Source: Fibrella aquatilis
GTDB taxonomy: Bacteria > Bacteroidota > Bacteroidia > Cytophagales > Spirosomataceae
Length of the DNA: 64,000 bases
Direction of reading: 5' to 3'
NCBI RefSeq assembly: GCF_017353255.1
Contig: NZ_JAFMYU010000005.1
Span: 186,001-250,000, forward strand
Shown: in pieces, positions 17,213 to 26,566 of the stretch
Layout of the letters: each line of letters opens with the position of its first letter
Position numbering within the stretch: the first letter of the stretch is position 1
Translations under genes and position numbers: made by a program
The notes under the pieces: generated by a model
Told to the model about the DNA's origin: nothing
Databases searched by the model: none
Seen by the model: only the letters and a program-made list of their open reading frames with translations

Positions 17213-19714
17213 ATGAAACCCAAAAACAACAAATACACCAAAGCACCCTCGACGGCCGGATCACGGAACAGTCAGGGGACGCGTGGGGGGTATGGCAAAC
17301 GGCCCGCTGGGCCAGCCTCCGGGCCTGCCAAGACCTTGGGCCACGCCAATACGTACCTGGACGAACTAAAAAACGACGTTGCAGCCTTTTTTGAGATCAA
17401 CAACACCGGCCAATGGAGCACCATGGACGTGGTCGAGAATTTTGACGCGGACGACCGTAAGCTGAAACTGATGATTCAGGGCCTGGTGGGCGAACTCTTC
17501 GACGAAGGCCGCCTCACGCGCCTGCCCGACGGGCGGTATCAGTTCAACGCCAACCAGAACACCATTCTGGGAACCGTAGAGCACGTCAACGCCAAGTTTG
17601 CGTTTGTGGTGCCCGACAACGGCAACCGAGATCGGGACAACGATATCTGGGTACCTGCCGAAGACCTCGGCGGGGCCATCGACGGCGACAAGGTGCGCGT
17701 CATTGCCTTCAGCGATTCGCGGCAGCGCGGCACCCGGCAAATGGCCCGGCGCATTGTGGGGCGCGTGGTAAGCATTGCCGAACGGGGCAAACCCGACATT
17801 GTCGGGACGCTGGAACGGCATGGTAAACACCTGTTTGTGACGCCCGACAGCCGCCGGATTTACCACGATATTCTTATCCCCGACGATAAGCGGGGCACGG
17901 CCGAAGCCAACGAAAAAGTAATCGTGCGGCTGACTACCTACCCCGACAGCGACGATCTCGATGGCCATTTTACGGGTGAGGTTATTTCTGTACTAGGCAA
18001 GGCTGGGGAGCACGATACCGAGATGCACGCCATCCTGGCTGAGTTCGGTTTGCCCGTAGAATTCCCCGCCGACGTTGAGAAAGAGTCAGAAGAAATTCCA
18101 GTAGTGATTGACGAGGCTGAGATCAGGGAACACCGCCGTGATTTTCGGAACGTTACCACATTCACGATTGACCCGGTCGATGCCAAAGATTTCGATGATG
18201 CCTTGTCTGTCAAGTACTTAGGCAATGGTAATTACGAAATTGGTATCCATATCGCCGACGTTACCCACTACGTTACACCCGGCACCGAACTGGAAGAAGA
18301 AGCTTACAAACGTGCTACGTCGGTGTACTTGGTAGACCGCGTGGTGCCGATGCTGCCCGAAAAACTCTCGAACGGCGTGTGTTCCCTTCGGCCCAACGAA
18401 GATAAACTGACCTTCTCGGCGGTGTTTGAAATGAACGCCGAGGCGAAGCTGGTGAAGGAATGGTTTGGTCGCACGGCCATTCACTCCGACCGTCGGTTTT
18501 CGTATGAAGAAGCGCAGGGTATTCTGGACGCCGGGCAGGGTGATTTTGTAAAAGAATTGACCCTGCTGAATGGCCTCGCCCACAAAATGCGCGACGAACG
18601 GTTCAGGCACGGGGCCATCAATTTCGAGACACCCGAAGTACGGTTTAAGCTGGACGAGAACGGGGTGCCGCTGGCCGTAATTCCCAAGATTCGGCAGGAT
18701 ACCAACAAGCTCATCGAAGAGTTTATGTTGCTGGCTAACAAGCGCGTAGCCGAATTTGTGCACAGCCTGTCGCGCGGGGCGGAGCCTAACACGATGGTTT
18801 ACCGCGTGCACGAAGGCCCCGACGAAGACCGCCTGCGCACATTATCAGAATTTGCGGGTCGGCTGGGGTACAAATTGAAAGTGGATGGCAGTCAGTTGTC
18901 GCAGTCGATGAACCGCTTTATGGAGGCTATTGAAGGCAAACCAGAGGCGGGCATGTTGTCGCAGTTGGCCGTGCGGACTATGTCGAAGGCGCGGTACAGC
19001 ACCGAAGATCTGGGGCACTTTGGCCTGGCGTTCGAGCGGTATTCGCACTTCACGTCGCCCATCCGGCGCTACCCCGACATGATGGCTCACCGGCTGCTGC
19101 AACATTACCTCGACAAAGGCCGGACCGTAGATCGCGAGACGCTGGAGGCCCGTTGCAAGCATGCCTCTGACCGCGAGCGAGCCGCCGCCGAAGCCGAACG
19201 CGCCAGCATCAAGTACAAGCAGGTGGAGTTTATGAGCAACATGCCTAAAGACATGGAGTTTGCAGGCGTGATTGCGGGCGTAACCGAGTTTGGCTTTTTC
19301 GTGGAAATCCCCGAAAACAGCTGCGAGGGTCTGGTGCGGATGCAGGACCTGGACGACGATTTCTACGAGTTCGACAAAGACAATTACCGCATCATTGGCC
19401 GTAAGGGCAAGAAGATGTACACCTTCGGCGACGAGGTGACGGTGAAGGTTAAAGACACCAACCTCGCCCGCCGCAGCATCGACTTCACGCTCATCAGCGA
19501 CAAAGCCAAAACTGCCGAAGACGGTGGGTTCATCCGGGCATCACAGGGTGGCCGCGAAGGGGGCCGCTCTCGCCGCGACGACAGCCAGCGCAACGCTGCC
19601 CGCGGTCGCAAAGCCACCACCGGGGGCCGCGCCAAAGCCATTGGCGAAGCCGCCAAATCGAACAAAGGTGCCGCCCCCAAAGGCCAAAACCGCCGGGGAG
19701 GCCGGGGACGGTAA
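17213..19714 (+). CDS. rnr: Ribonuclease R
   Basis: The 833-residue 3'-5' exoribonuclease of the RNB family degrades structured RNA. Order: a basic Gly/Arg-rich N-terminus, a winged-helix region (about 50-115), cold-shock OB folds (GTVEHVNAKFAFVVPD), the RNB catalytic domain (TIDPVDAKDFDDALSV near 325 supplies the Asp metal ligands; FTSPIRRYPDMMAH near 610), an S1 domain (about 680-760) and a Lys/Arg/Gly-rich C-terminal tail for RNA binding. It ends in a strong terminator. The 5' side is a long inverted repeat only 7 bp before the ATG. Confidence 0.97.
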   Translation: MKPKNNKYTKAPSTAGSRNSQGTRGGYGKRPAGPASGPAKTLGHANTYLDELKNDVAAFFEINNTGQWSTMDVVENFDADDRKLKLMIQGLVGELFDEGRLTRLPDGRYQFNANQNTILGTVEHVNAKFAFVVPDNGNRDRDNDIWVPAEDLGGAIDGDKVRVIAFSDSRQRGTRQMARRIVGRVVSIAERGKPDIVGTLERHGKHLFVTPDSRRIYHDILIPDDKRGTAEANEKVIVRLTTYPDSDDLDGHFTGEVISVLGKAGEHDTEMHAILAEFGLPVEFPADVEKESEEIPVVIDEAEIREHRRDFRNVTTFTIDPVDAKDFDDALSVKYLGNGNYEIGIHIADVTHYVTPGTELEEEAYKRATSVYLVDRVVPMLPEKLSNGVCSLRPNEDKLTFSAVFEMNAEAKLVKEWFGRTAIHSDRRFSYEEAQGILDAGQGDFVKELTLLNGLAHKMRDERFRHGAINFETPEVRFKLDENGVPLAVIPKIRQDTNKLIEEFMLLANKRVAEFVHSLSRGAEPNTMVYRVHEGPDEDRLRTLSEFAGRLGYKLKVDGSQLSQSMNRFMEAIEGKPEAGMLSQLAVRTMSKARYSTEDLGHFGLAFERYSHFTSPIRRYPDMMAHRLLQHYLDKGRTVDRETLEARCKHASDRERAAAEAERASIKYKQVEFMSNMPKDMEFAGVIAGVTEFGFFVEIPENSCEGLVRMQDLDDDFYEFDKDNYRIIGRKGKKMYTFGDEVTVKVKDTNLARRSIDFTLISDKAKTAEDGGFIRASQGGREGGRSRRDDSQRNAARGRKATTGGRAKAIGEAAKSNKGAAPKGQNRRGGRGR

Positions 19715-19730
19715 TCCACTAATTCCTACC

Positions 19731-19766
19731 AAAAAGCCCGCTCCTGTATTCAGGAGCGGGCTTTTT
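19731..19766 (+). terminator. Rho-independent terminator after rnr
   Basis: An AGCCCGCTCCTG stem with a four-base loop is followed by a T run and preceded by an A run, so it could act in both directions. It lies 16 bp after the rnr stop codon and also faces the remains of a minus-strand toxin gene. Confidence 0.93.
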
Positions 19767-19781
19767 GATATTGATTGTCTT

Positions 19782-19901
19782 TTATGCTGTAGTTAGCAAT
19801 TCTAGAAATTCTTCTGCCCTAATCGGTCGAATTGGAGGAAATGGAATGGATAATAACACCTCGAAATGTCGGTCATTGGTGACCAAATAATCAGCCAATC
19901 T
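19782..19901 (-). pseudogene. C-terminal remnant of a PIN-domain toxin
   Basis: A minus-strand frame of about 39 codons ends at TAA 19782-19784. It contains ADYLVTNDRHFEVL and IPFPPIRPI, which match the last third of PIN-domain ribonuclease toxins of the VapC-like type found in Bacteroidota (TND carries an active-site Asp). The N-terminal two thirds, with the other acidic residues, are missing. It directly follows the antitoxin remnant but in another frame, so a deletion has joined them. It should be inactive. Confidence 0.7.
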
Positions 19902-20113
19902 TACTGATTAGGGTCGTTCAGGATTGCGTCCATATCCTGATCAGTCCAGCCATTACGTATCCAGACTTCATCAGCCTGGTTTGATAATCGTTGAGCAAAG
20001 TATTGACCTATCAGCTCTTTGATCTACAGCAAATCCTTTTCGTCAATTTGATGCGCATACAGCCGTAGTAACTCTATCTGAAGATTGCTAAGCGGAGCAC
20101 GTGATGCAGTCAT
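19901..20113 (-). pseudogene. Antitoxin-like gene with internal stop codon
   Basis: ATG at 20113 opens a frame of 29 codons (LSNLQIELLRLYAHQ), then TAG at 20024-20026, then the same frame continues for 40 codons (IKELIGQYFAQRL, DEVWIRNGWTDQDMDAIL) to TAA at 19901. The sequence resembles small antitoxins encoded upstream of PIN-domain toxins in Bacteroidota. Such genes read through a sense codon where this has TAG. Together with the truncated toxin downstream this is a decayed toxin-antitoxin locus. Confidence 0.65.
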
Positions 20114-20197
20114 AAGCACGTCTATTTACTTTATAAGAGTAAAGATAACCGAAACATGGTAAGGGCTGGTTTTCAGTAGAAACCCGTTTTGTATTGA

Positions 20198-20213
20198 ACA
20201 AACCACAATTTGT
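20198..20213. promoter_or_regulatory. Candidate operator ACAAA-N6-TTTGT upstream of the aldo/keto reductase
   Basis: A short inverted repeat lies 64 bp before the ATG at 20277. The linked AraC-type regulator gene downstream is a natural candidate to bind here. The evidence is only position and symmetry. Confidence 0.3.
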
Positions 20214-20276
20214 ATAGGCCCTGCCGCCCGTGATAGCCGGACCTTTGTGGTGTACAAAACGGAATCAACACAACGT

Positions 20277-21269
20277 ATGAATACGATCAAACAAGTGGCC
20301 CTGGGTAGTCAGGGGCTGGTGGTGCCAGTGGAAGGACTGGGCTGCATGGGCATGTCGGGGACACCGGGCGGAACGATCTACGGCGCTATGGACGACACCG
20401 AAAGCATTGCCACTATTCACCGGGCATTGGAACTGGGCGTAACCATGCTCGACACCGCCGACATATACGGGCCGTTTCACAACGAACAACTCGTAGGCAA
20501 AGCCATTGCCGGTAAGCGCGATCAGTTTACCATCGCCACCAAATTTGGTTTCGACATTGACGATGCCGGTAATTGGAATTTTGGTATCAACGGTCGGCCT
20601 GAGTATGTGCGCAAGGCCATTGACCGGTCGCTGAAACACCTCGGCACCGATTATGTTGACTTGTACTACCTCCACCGCCTGGACCCCAACGTACCCATTG
20701 AAGAAACGGTTGGGTCTATGGCTGAGCTGGTTACGGCGGGCAAGGTGCGTTATCTGGGCCTGTCGGAAGTGCCGGTAGACATCATTCAGCGGGCGCACGC
20801 AGTGCATCCCATCACGGCTATCGAAACCGAATATTCGCTGTTCGACCGGGGCGTGGAAGAAAACGGCGTACTGACCGCTACCCGCGAGATGGGCATTGGT
20901 TTTGTTGGGTATTCACCGCTGGGGCGGGGTTTCCTGTCGGGCGAAATCAAGTCGCCGGACGATTTTGAGGCGTCTGATTCGCGGCGGTATTTTCCCCGCT
21001 ATATGGGCGAGAATTTCTACAAAAACATGGAACTGGTGGAGAAACTAAAATCTTTTGCCGAGGCCAAAGGCATCACGTCGGCACAACTGGCATTGGCCTG
21101 GGTGCTGGCCAAAGGCGTAGTGGCTATTCCCGGCACCAAACGCCGCAAGTACCTAGAAGCCAATGTTAACGCCGCCAGCCTGACACTGACCGACGCTGAA
21201 CTAACTGAAATGGAAGCGGTTATGCCCGTGGGTAGTGCCGTTGGTGATGCCTATCCGGTCTTTGGCTAA
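20277..21269 (+). CDS. Aldo/keto reductase
   Basis: The 330-residue NADPH-dependent reductase has the family's TIM-barrel landmarks: [20 protein letters not shown] (Asp and Tyr of the catalytic tetrad), ATKFGF (Lys), [12 protein letters not shown] (His), and a C-terminal [14 protein letters not shown] that binds the cofactor phosphate. It belongs to the AKR13/YakC-like type by these motifs. The natural substrate is unknown. It is followed after 8 bp by an AraC regulator on the same strand. ATG 20277 is preferred over an extension into the promoter region. Confidence 0.92.
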   Translation: MNTIKQVALGSQGLVVPVEGLGCMGMSGTPGGTIYGAMDDTESIATIHRALELGVTMLDTADIYGPFHNEQLVGKAIAGKRDQFTIATKFGFDIDDAGNWNFGINGRPEYVRKAIDRSLKHLGTDYVDLYYLHRLDPNVPIEETVGSMAELVTAGKVRYLGLSEVPVDIIQRAHAVHPITAIETEYSLFDRGVEENGVLTATREMGIGFVGYSPLGRGFLSGEIKSPDDFEASDSRRYFPRYMGENFYKNMELVEKLKSFAEAKGITSAQLALAWVLAKGVVAIPGTKRRKYLEANVNAASLTLTDAELTEMEAVMPVGSAVGDAYPVFG

Positions 21270-21277
21270 ACCAACAT

Positions 21278-22216
21278 ATGAAGCATCCTGTCAACGATTT
21301 TCAGGTACTCAACACCGTATCTGACTACGTGCGGTTTTACGAGATGGCCGCGCCGTTGCACCCGCTGCTCACGATCCTTGACCTGAGTACGACCCGTGTT
21401 CGGGCGGCGCTCACGGCTGAGGAGTGGGCGCGGCTGTACACGCCGGTGGTGCCGCAACTCTACACCGTGTTTCTGAAACGTAACCTGAAAGGGACGCTCT
21501 ACTACGGGCATCAGCCCTACGATTTCAGCGAAGGGGTGCTGGGTTTTTCGGCCCCCGGTCAGGTGTTTACCATAGATCCGTCGCTGGATATTTCGGAGGT
21601 AACGGGCTGGATGCTGCTGTTTCACCCCGACCTGATTGCCCGGTACCCGCTGGCCAAAAAAATGGCGAGCTACAGCTTCTTCTCTTACGATTTGCACGAG
21701 GCCCTGCACCTGTCGGCTCAGGAAGAGACCATGCTCGATGGACTGCTGGCGGGTATTCGGACCGAATACGAACGCCCCATTGATGCCTTCAGTCAGGACG
21801 TGCTGGTGTCGCAACTGGAGGTGCTGCTCAACTACGCCAACCGGTTCTACAACCGGCAGTTCATTACCCGCCGCCACGGCGAAAACAGTTTGTTGACCCG
21901 TTTTGAAGCCCTGCTGACGGCCTATTTCGCGCAGGAGGGCACCAGACCGCTGCCTACAGTGCAGTATTTCGCCGATGAACTGGCCGTGTCGCCTGCTTAC
22001 CTGAGCGACATGCTTCGCACCCTGACGGGGCAAAATACGCAGCAGCATATCCACCACGCCCTGATTGACAAGGCCAAGCAACTGCTGCTCTCTACCTCGC
22101 TGACGATCAACGAAACGGCCTTTCAACTGGGCTTCGAGTATCCGCAGTATTTCAGTCGGCTATTCAAAAACAAGACTGGCCTCAGCCCGGCTGCCTTCCG
22201 GATTTCGGTGCAGTGA
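21278..22216 (+). CDS. AraC family transcriptional regulator
   Basis: The 312-residue protein has an N-terminal AraC-binding-type region (residues 1-190) and a C-terminal double helix-turn-helix. PTVQYFADELAVSPAYLSDM and INETAFQLGFEYPQYFSRLF give the AraC signature, with KNKTGLSPAAFR at the end. It is 8 bp downstream of the aldo/keto reductase gene and probably co-transcribed, so it may control that enzyme in response to a reactive aldehyde or similar compound. That link is inferred from position only. Confidence 0.9.
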   Translation: MKHPVNDFQVLNTVSDYVRFYEMAAPLHPLLTILDLSTTRVRAALTAEEWARLYTPVVPQLYTVFLKRNLKGTLYYGHQPYDFSEGVLGFSAPGQVFTIDPSLDISEVTGWMLLFHPDLIARYPLAKKMASYSFFSYDLHEALHLSAQEETMLDGLLAGIRTEYERPIDAFSQDVLVSQLEVLLNYANRFYNRQFITRRHGENSLLTRFEALLTAYFAQEGTRPLPTVQYFADELAVSPAYLSDMLRTLTGQNTQQHIHHALIDKAKQLLLSTSLTINETAFQLGFEYPQYFSRLFKNKTGLSPAAFRISVQ

Positions 22217-22225
22217 GCATTGACG

Positions 22226-22417
22226 TTATAGCCGCACCACGATTTTGCCGAAATGCGCACCGCTTTGCAGAAGCATAACACGACTACCCACATGAATGCC
22301 CGTGATGCGCAGGCTCCGAATCAAAATCAGACCCGTAGCAATGGGTGCCGACGGCCCCATGAGTATACCCACAAAGGCGATGTGGCCACTGGCACGGGCG
22401 AGTTTTTCGTCCGACGA
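22226..22417 (-). pseudogene. Remnant of a zinc-type alcohol dehydrogenase / quinone oxidoreductase
   Basis: A minus-strand frame ending at TAA 22226-22228 reads LARASGHIAFVGILMG, LRITGIHVGSRVM and SGAHFGKIVVRL. These match the C-terminal part of MDR-family quinone oxidoreductases. The piece is too short, and the last two blocks, normally about 40-50 residues apart, are joined directly. So it has lost its N-terminus and an internal segment. An in-frame stop bounds it at about 22418. It occupies what would otherwise be a 240-bp empty spacer. Confidence 0.7.
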
Positions 22418-22455
22418 TCACCACAAACAGTCAGCTATATTCGTATCTTTTCTGT

Positions 22456-23043
22456 GTGGAACACTACTACCTAAAACTGTTCGATTACATCGCCGAGACG
22501 TTAATCTTGCCCGATGCCGACAAAGCTTCTATCCGGCGCTTATTTAAGCCTGTTTTTGTGCCCAAAAACACCATCATCGAGCCTGCCGGGCACGTGCCCC
22601 AACACCATAATTTTGTCGTTTCGGGCTACCTGCGAAACTTCCACCTGGACAATGACGGCAATGAAATCACGACCGATCTCAACGATGGTTCGCGCTTTTT
22701 TACTTCGTATTTCCATTTCATGAACCGCTCGGTTTCCAACGAAAACCTGCACTCCATCACGGATTGCGAACTGCTGCGTATCAGCCGCGACGATGTCGAT
22801 GCGGGGGCGGCGCACAGCCTTACCCAGAAAGACTACACCATCCTGATCCTGCAAAAGCACCTGGAAGACAACAAAAAACGGATGCACAACCTCATCAACC
22901 TGACCGCCGAGGATCGGTATGGGCAATTTCTAATCGATTACCCAACCCTTATCAGGTATGTGCCGCTACGCTACATCGCGTCGTATCTGGGCATTACCCA
23001 GCGACATCTGAGCAGGCTGCGGCGCGAGACTACCCCCAATTAA
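22456..23043 (+). CDS. Crp/Fnr family transcriptional regulator
   Basis: The 195-residue protein has a cyclic-nucleotide-binding-like barrel (residues about 20-120: NTIIEPAGHVPQHHNFVVSGYLR, then DLNDGSRFFTS) and a C-terminal helix-turn-helix (LRYIASYLGITQRHLSRLRR). It lacks Fnr-type cysteines. The start is GTG 22456, only a few bases after a promoter-like TATCTTTT, so the transcript could be leaderless. It is 87 bp upstream of a DUF2306 membrane protein gene on the same strand, a likely target. Confidence 0.88.
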   Translation: MEHYYLKLFDYIAETLILPDADKASIRRLFKPVFVPKNTIIEPAGHVPQHHNFVVSGYLRNFHLDNDGNEITTDLNDGSRFFTSYFHFMNRSVSNENLHSITDCELLRISRDDVDAGAAHSLTQKDYTILILQKHLEDNKKRMHNLINLTAEDRYGQFLIDYPTLIRYVPLRYIASYLGITQRHLSRLRRETTPN

Positions 23044-23096
23044 AACCGTTCATCCCTATTAGACATTTGTCTACGCAGCATCGACGTGGCCGGCTC

Positions 23097-23104
23097 TACG
23101 TTTG
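23097..23104 (+). promoter_or_regulatory. Candidate minus-7 promoter box TACGTTTG
   Basis: This is a perfect match to the Bacteroidota minus-7 consensus TAnnTTTG, 26 bp before the DUF2306 start. The nearest upstream TTTG is 27 bp away, a little far for a minus-33 box. The call is therefore tentative. Confidence 0.35.
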
Positions 23105-23129
23105 AGCGAATCTTAACGACCGTTCGACC

Positions 23130-23966
23130 ATGCTGACCGACAACGATGTTCTCCTGCCCAAAGCGGCGAAGCCGCCTTACGAAACCCGATTACTGACCCT
23201 TGCAGCCACCAGTTGGCTGATTGTAGCCACGGCGGGGCAATGGCTATTTGGGGTGTATATCCTGCTGTTTTATGGCCAATCTACCCTGGCAGGCGATTTT
23301 GAGCGGTGGAATAAAGTCCTGCCCCACGGCTACGTTGCCGGCGACTGGAAGGGAAATCTGGCGGTAGGTATGCACGTGCTGCTGGCGGCTATCCTCGTCA
23401 TGGGTGGACCCTTGCAACTGCTGCCGCAACTCCGTCAACGGGTGCCGCGGTTTCATCGCTGGCTCGGCCGGGCGTATATAGTTACGGCTTTGGTAGTCAG
23501 CACGCTGGGGCTGTTTATGACCTGGACACGCGGTACGGTAGGCGACGCCACGCAGCACGTCAGCATCAGCATTCAGGCGCTGTACATCATTGCGTTTGCC
23601 TTACTAGCCATCCACTATGCCCGAACCCGTCAATTTGCCCCGCACAGGGTCTGGGCGCTGCGGCTGTTTATGGTAGTCAGTGGGGTATGGTTTTTCAGAG
23701 TGGGCCTCATGTTCTGGCTATTGGTCAACGGCGGGCCAGTGGGGTTTGATCCTCACACCTTCACCGGCCCTTTTCTCACGGCTCTATCCATCTTCACCTA
23801 CGCCATACCGCTGTCGTTGCTTGTGCTGGAACTGTATTTATACGCCCAGAGAAGGCAGCTTAAGCTATTTAGCCTGTTTGTGGCGGGTGTTATTTTCCTA
23901 TGCACACTTATTATGGGCATTGGTATTGTGGGGGCTACCCTGGGCATGTGGCTGCCTAACTTGTAA
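23130..23966 (+). CDS. DUF2306 membrane protein
   Basis: The 278-residue protein has seven or eight hydrophobic helices. The middle part, HVLLAAILVMGGPLQLLPQLR then FHRWLGRAYIV, and APHRVWALRLFMV further on carry the conserved His and Arg residues typical of DUF2306 membrane proteins, whose function is unknown. It follows a Crp-like regulator gene with no other partner. The conserved His residues in helices could bind haem or metal, but nothing here proves that. Confidence 0.8.
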   Translation: MLTDNDVLLPKAAKPPYETRLLTLAATSWLIVATAGQWLFGVYILLFYGQSTLAGDFERWNKVLPHGYVAGDWKGNLAVGMHVLLAAILVMGGPLQLLPQLRQRVPRFHRWLGRAYIVTALVVSTLGLFMTWTRGTVGDATQHVSISIQALYIIAFALLAIHYARTRQFAPHRVWALRLFMVVSGVWFFRVGLMFWLLVNGGPVGFDPHTFTGPFLTALSIFTYAIPLSLLVLELYLYAQRRQLKLFSLFVAGVIFLCTLIMGIGIVGATLGMWLPNL

Positions 23967-23993
23967 CGCGCCGTCACCGCGCGCCGTGGCTGC

Positions 23994-25208
23994 CTACTGC
24001 TTGCTGCCAGATAACCGCCACAGCCAAATCAACGAGATCAGTAGCGCCACCCCCACACCGATACTAAGCCACACTCCCGCCGCCAGCGGCAAAAGCAGCC
24101 AGACGGCTACGCCCGCGCTAACCACCAGCCGCGCCGCCTCGACCCGATATGCCCACGCACGTCCCTCAAAAAACCAGCCGAAGTTGACCACCGTTGCCCC
24201 GATGAGCACACCAATGAGGGCTTTCTGGGGCCAGGTGAGCAGACCCTGAAACTGCAAAAACGGGAATGTGGCCATTGTCATGAGCGCGTACTGAAACAGC
24301 ACATACCAGTTGACCGATTGCGCCACCAGGGGCGTGTCGAACTTCTGGTAGTTGGTCCGGTCTACAACGGGAATGGGGTGATAAACGGCCATTTTAGCGT
24401 CCCAGCCCGGTTTGTAGAACAGCACCTTCAGTTTGTCAGCTAGCTTGGGCGCGTCGCGAAGTTGCAGGCCGATCTGTTCGTAATGGGCAAAATTGGCCCA
24501 GACGGGGTTCCAACTATTGATGGGCGTGGTGATGCCGTAGACGGGCTTTTCTTCTTCGGCCTGGAAGGTGCCAAACATCCGGTCCCAGATGATAAACGTG
24601 CCCCCGTGGTTCTTGTCGATGTATTTGGGGTTGCGACCGTGGTGTACGCGGTGGTGCGAGGGCGTATTCATAAACCACTCCAGCGGCCCCATCCGGTCGA
24701 TAAGTTCGGTATGAATCCAGAACTGGTAGATGAGGTTGAAGCCCCCCACCACAATAAGCTGGGTGGTGTCGAAACCCAGCAGGGCCATTGGGATGTAGGC
24801 CGGGGCGGTCCAGACACCCTGAAACCAGCTTTGGCGCAGGGCTACCGAAAGGTTGTACTCTTCGCTTTGGTGGTGCACCACGTGGCCACTCCAGAACAAG
24901 TTTACTTCGTGGCTCATACGGTGGGCCACGTAATAGCAGAGGTCGTAGAGAAAAAACGCTACTATCCAACTCCACCACGTATGAGGTACGTGAAACAGAG
25001 CGAATTTGGTGTATATGACTTCGTAAAAGCCTAACGTAATGACCTTCAAAAAAATACCCACCACCTGCTGCGACGTGCCCGCGCTAAGGTTGGTGATGGA
25101 ATCATTGAGGCGATACAGCTTGGTTTGCTGGTAGCGGTCAATCCAGATCTCGATTCCCATGGCCAGGAAAAAGAACGGAATGGCCAGCATGACCGGGTTG
25201 AAATTCAT
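23994..25208 (-). CDS. Sterol desaturase / fatty-acid hydroxylase superfamily membrane protein
   Basis: The 404-residue integral membrane protein has the diiron histidine boxes of the superfamily: AHRMSH, GHVVHHQSEE and PSHHRVHHGRNPKYIDKNHGG in order at residues about 95-215. The long C-terminal hydrophobic extension (four more helices) and the box sequences resemble alkylglycerol monooxygenase (TMEM195-like) proteins. It should hydroxylate or desaturate a lipid in the inner membrane; the substrate is not known. It converges on the DUF2306 gene and lies 54 bp downstream of the MFS gene on the same strand. Confidence 0.88.
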   Translation of the reverse strand: MNFNPVMLAIPFFFLAMGIEIWIDRYQQTKLYRLNDSITNLSAGTSQQVVGIFLKVITLGFYEVIYTKFALFHVPHTWWSWIVAFFLYDLCYYVAHRMSHEVNLFWSGHVVHHQSEEYNLSVALRQSWFQGVWTAPAYIPMALLGFDTTQLIVVGGFNLIYQFWIHTELIDRMGPLEWFMNTPSHHRVHHGRNPKYIDKNHGGTFIIWDRMFGTFQAEEEKPVYGITTPINSWNPVWANFAHYEQIGLQLRDAPKLADKLKVLFYKPGWDAKMAVYHPIPVVDRTNYQKFDTPLVAQSVNWYVLFQYALMTMATFPFLQFQGLLTWPQKALIGVLIGATVVNFGWFFEGRAWAYRVEAARLVVSAGVAVWLLLPLAAGVWLSIGVGVALLISLIWLWRLSGSKQ

Positions 25209-25262
25209 AGTCTGCGGGAGTCTGTCATAGGTTTATAACCAGCAAGTTAACGATGAAAATCG

Positions 25263-26492
25263 TCAGTTAACCACCTCCGTTTTGGGTTCGTCTTTGTTTT
25301 GCCGCACCAGCCACGCCACCACACCCAGGCAGGCGGCAAACCAGGCGAAGGGCAGGCGGAGATCTACGATAGAGAGCAGGCCGAAGACGAGCGTGGTGCC
25401 AAAACTGGCCAGCCCCTGCATGGCCTGGTTAAGCCCGAAGATTTCGCCTCGGTCGGTGTCGGTGGTTTTTTGGGCCATCAGGCCTTCAATTAGCCCCTGA
25501 ATGAGCGAGTAGGTGAGGCAGTCGATGGTGATGATGACGTAAAGCCACAGCCGCGACGTGCCCACCACGCCATAGGCCGCCAGCACGGGCACGCCCACCA
25601 GCGCCAGCCAGTAAATGGCCCGCCGCTGGTTAATCCGGTCGGCCAGAAAGCCGAAGAACCCGTAGCTGATGGCCACGCTCAGCCCGCCGAAATACATGAA
25701 GAAGTACGAAATGTCTTTGGTGCCCATCTGCAAGGGGCCTAGGCTGACATAGGCCACAAAATAGTTGTAGTAGCCAATAGCGCCCGTCAGGGCCACCTGC
25801 GTGAGCACCAGGTTGAGCAGGCCGGGGTGGTCGCGGTCTTTCTGCCGAAGCCGTGCCAGCATGGTGCTCACATTCAGCGACTGCACAATGGCCGTCTTTA
25901 ATGCCTCGCGCGACACACTGCCGGGGTTGGGATGGGTTTCGCGCAGCAAAAAACTCAGCAGCACGTTTAGGCCCGACAGCCCCACGGCCATCGTCACCAC
26001 ATATCTGGCTTGCTCAACAGGGTCGGTGAGGTCCAGAACGGTGATGAGCAAACCCGCAATGGCCGGACCAATAACGAACCCAAGCGAGATGATGGCCCCC
26101 TCAATACCCAGATTCTTGAAGAGTTGATCGGTGGGCGAAATATCGGTAATGGCCGAGCGGACGGTAGCATACAGCCCGTTGGTGAGGCCGTCGCTAAACC
26201 GGTTGGCCAACTGCGAACCCAGCCGTACGGGCAGCAGCAGACAGTCGGCGAGAAACGTGCCGACGGCCGAGAGTCGGAAGATGGGTTTACGTCCGTACCC
26301 GTCAGAGAGCTTACCCAGCAGCGGAGCCGACACCAATTGGACACCTAAGAACAGGGCCGTACCCAGCGCCAGCCATAATTGAGGGTTACTATGCCCGCGC
26401 ACAAACTGCGGCAGCACCGGCCCAATAATGGACCCTACGATAACATCGAGAAAGATAATGGCGTAGATATGCAGCAGTCGGCCTTGAAACAT
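25263..26492 (-). CDS. MFS transporter, TetA/multidrug-like
   Basis: The 409-residue protein has 12 predicted membrane helices and the MFS motif A (LGKLSDGYGRKPIFRLSA) between helices 2 and 3, as in TCR-type drug antiporters. A second, degenerate copy (GFLADRINQRRAIY) is in the second half. It probably exports a small molecule; the substrate is unknown. ATG 26492 is used. The frame extends to 26714, but that part lies in a heptad-repeat element and encodes repetitive WTLDVG-type peptide, which is not real protein. Confidence 0.88.
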   Translation of the reverse strand: MFQGRLLHIYAIIFLDVIVGSIIGPVLPQFVRGHSNPQLWLALGTALFLGVQLVSAPLLGKLSDGYGRKPIFRLSAVGTFLADCLLLPVRLGSQLANRFSDGLTNGLYATVRSAITDISPTDQLFKNLGIEGAIISLGFVIGPAIAGLLITVLDLTDPVEQARYVVTMAVGLSGLNVLLSFLLRETHPNPGSVSREALKTAIVQSLNVSTMLARLRQKDRDHPGLLNLVLTQVALTGAIGYYNYFVAYVSLGPLQMGTKDISYFFMYFGGLSVAISYGFFGFLADRINQRRAIYWLALVGVPVLAAYGVVGTSRLWLYVIITIDCLTYSLIQGLIEGLMAQKTTDTDRGEIFGLNQAMQGLASFGTTLVFGLLSIVDLRLPFAWFAACLGVVAWLVRQNKDEPKTEVVN

Positions 26493-26549
26493 ACGGCAAA
26501 GGAAGCCGGAAAAAATGGTAAACGGGCCACAGCCAAGCCACCCCGGCCG

Positions 26550-26557
26550 TACCTTTG
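26550..26557 (+). promoter_or_regulatory. Candidate minus-7 promoter box TACCTTTG before the heptad element
   Basis: This is a perfect TAnnTTTG match placed 10 bp before the heptad inverted repeat and 148 bp before the nucleotidyltransferase start. If used, the whole inverted repeat would be transcribed as a 5' leader. I see no clear minus-33 partner. Confidence 0.35.
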
Positions 26558-26566
26558 TTCGATGCC

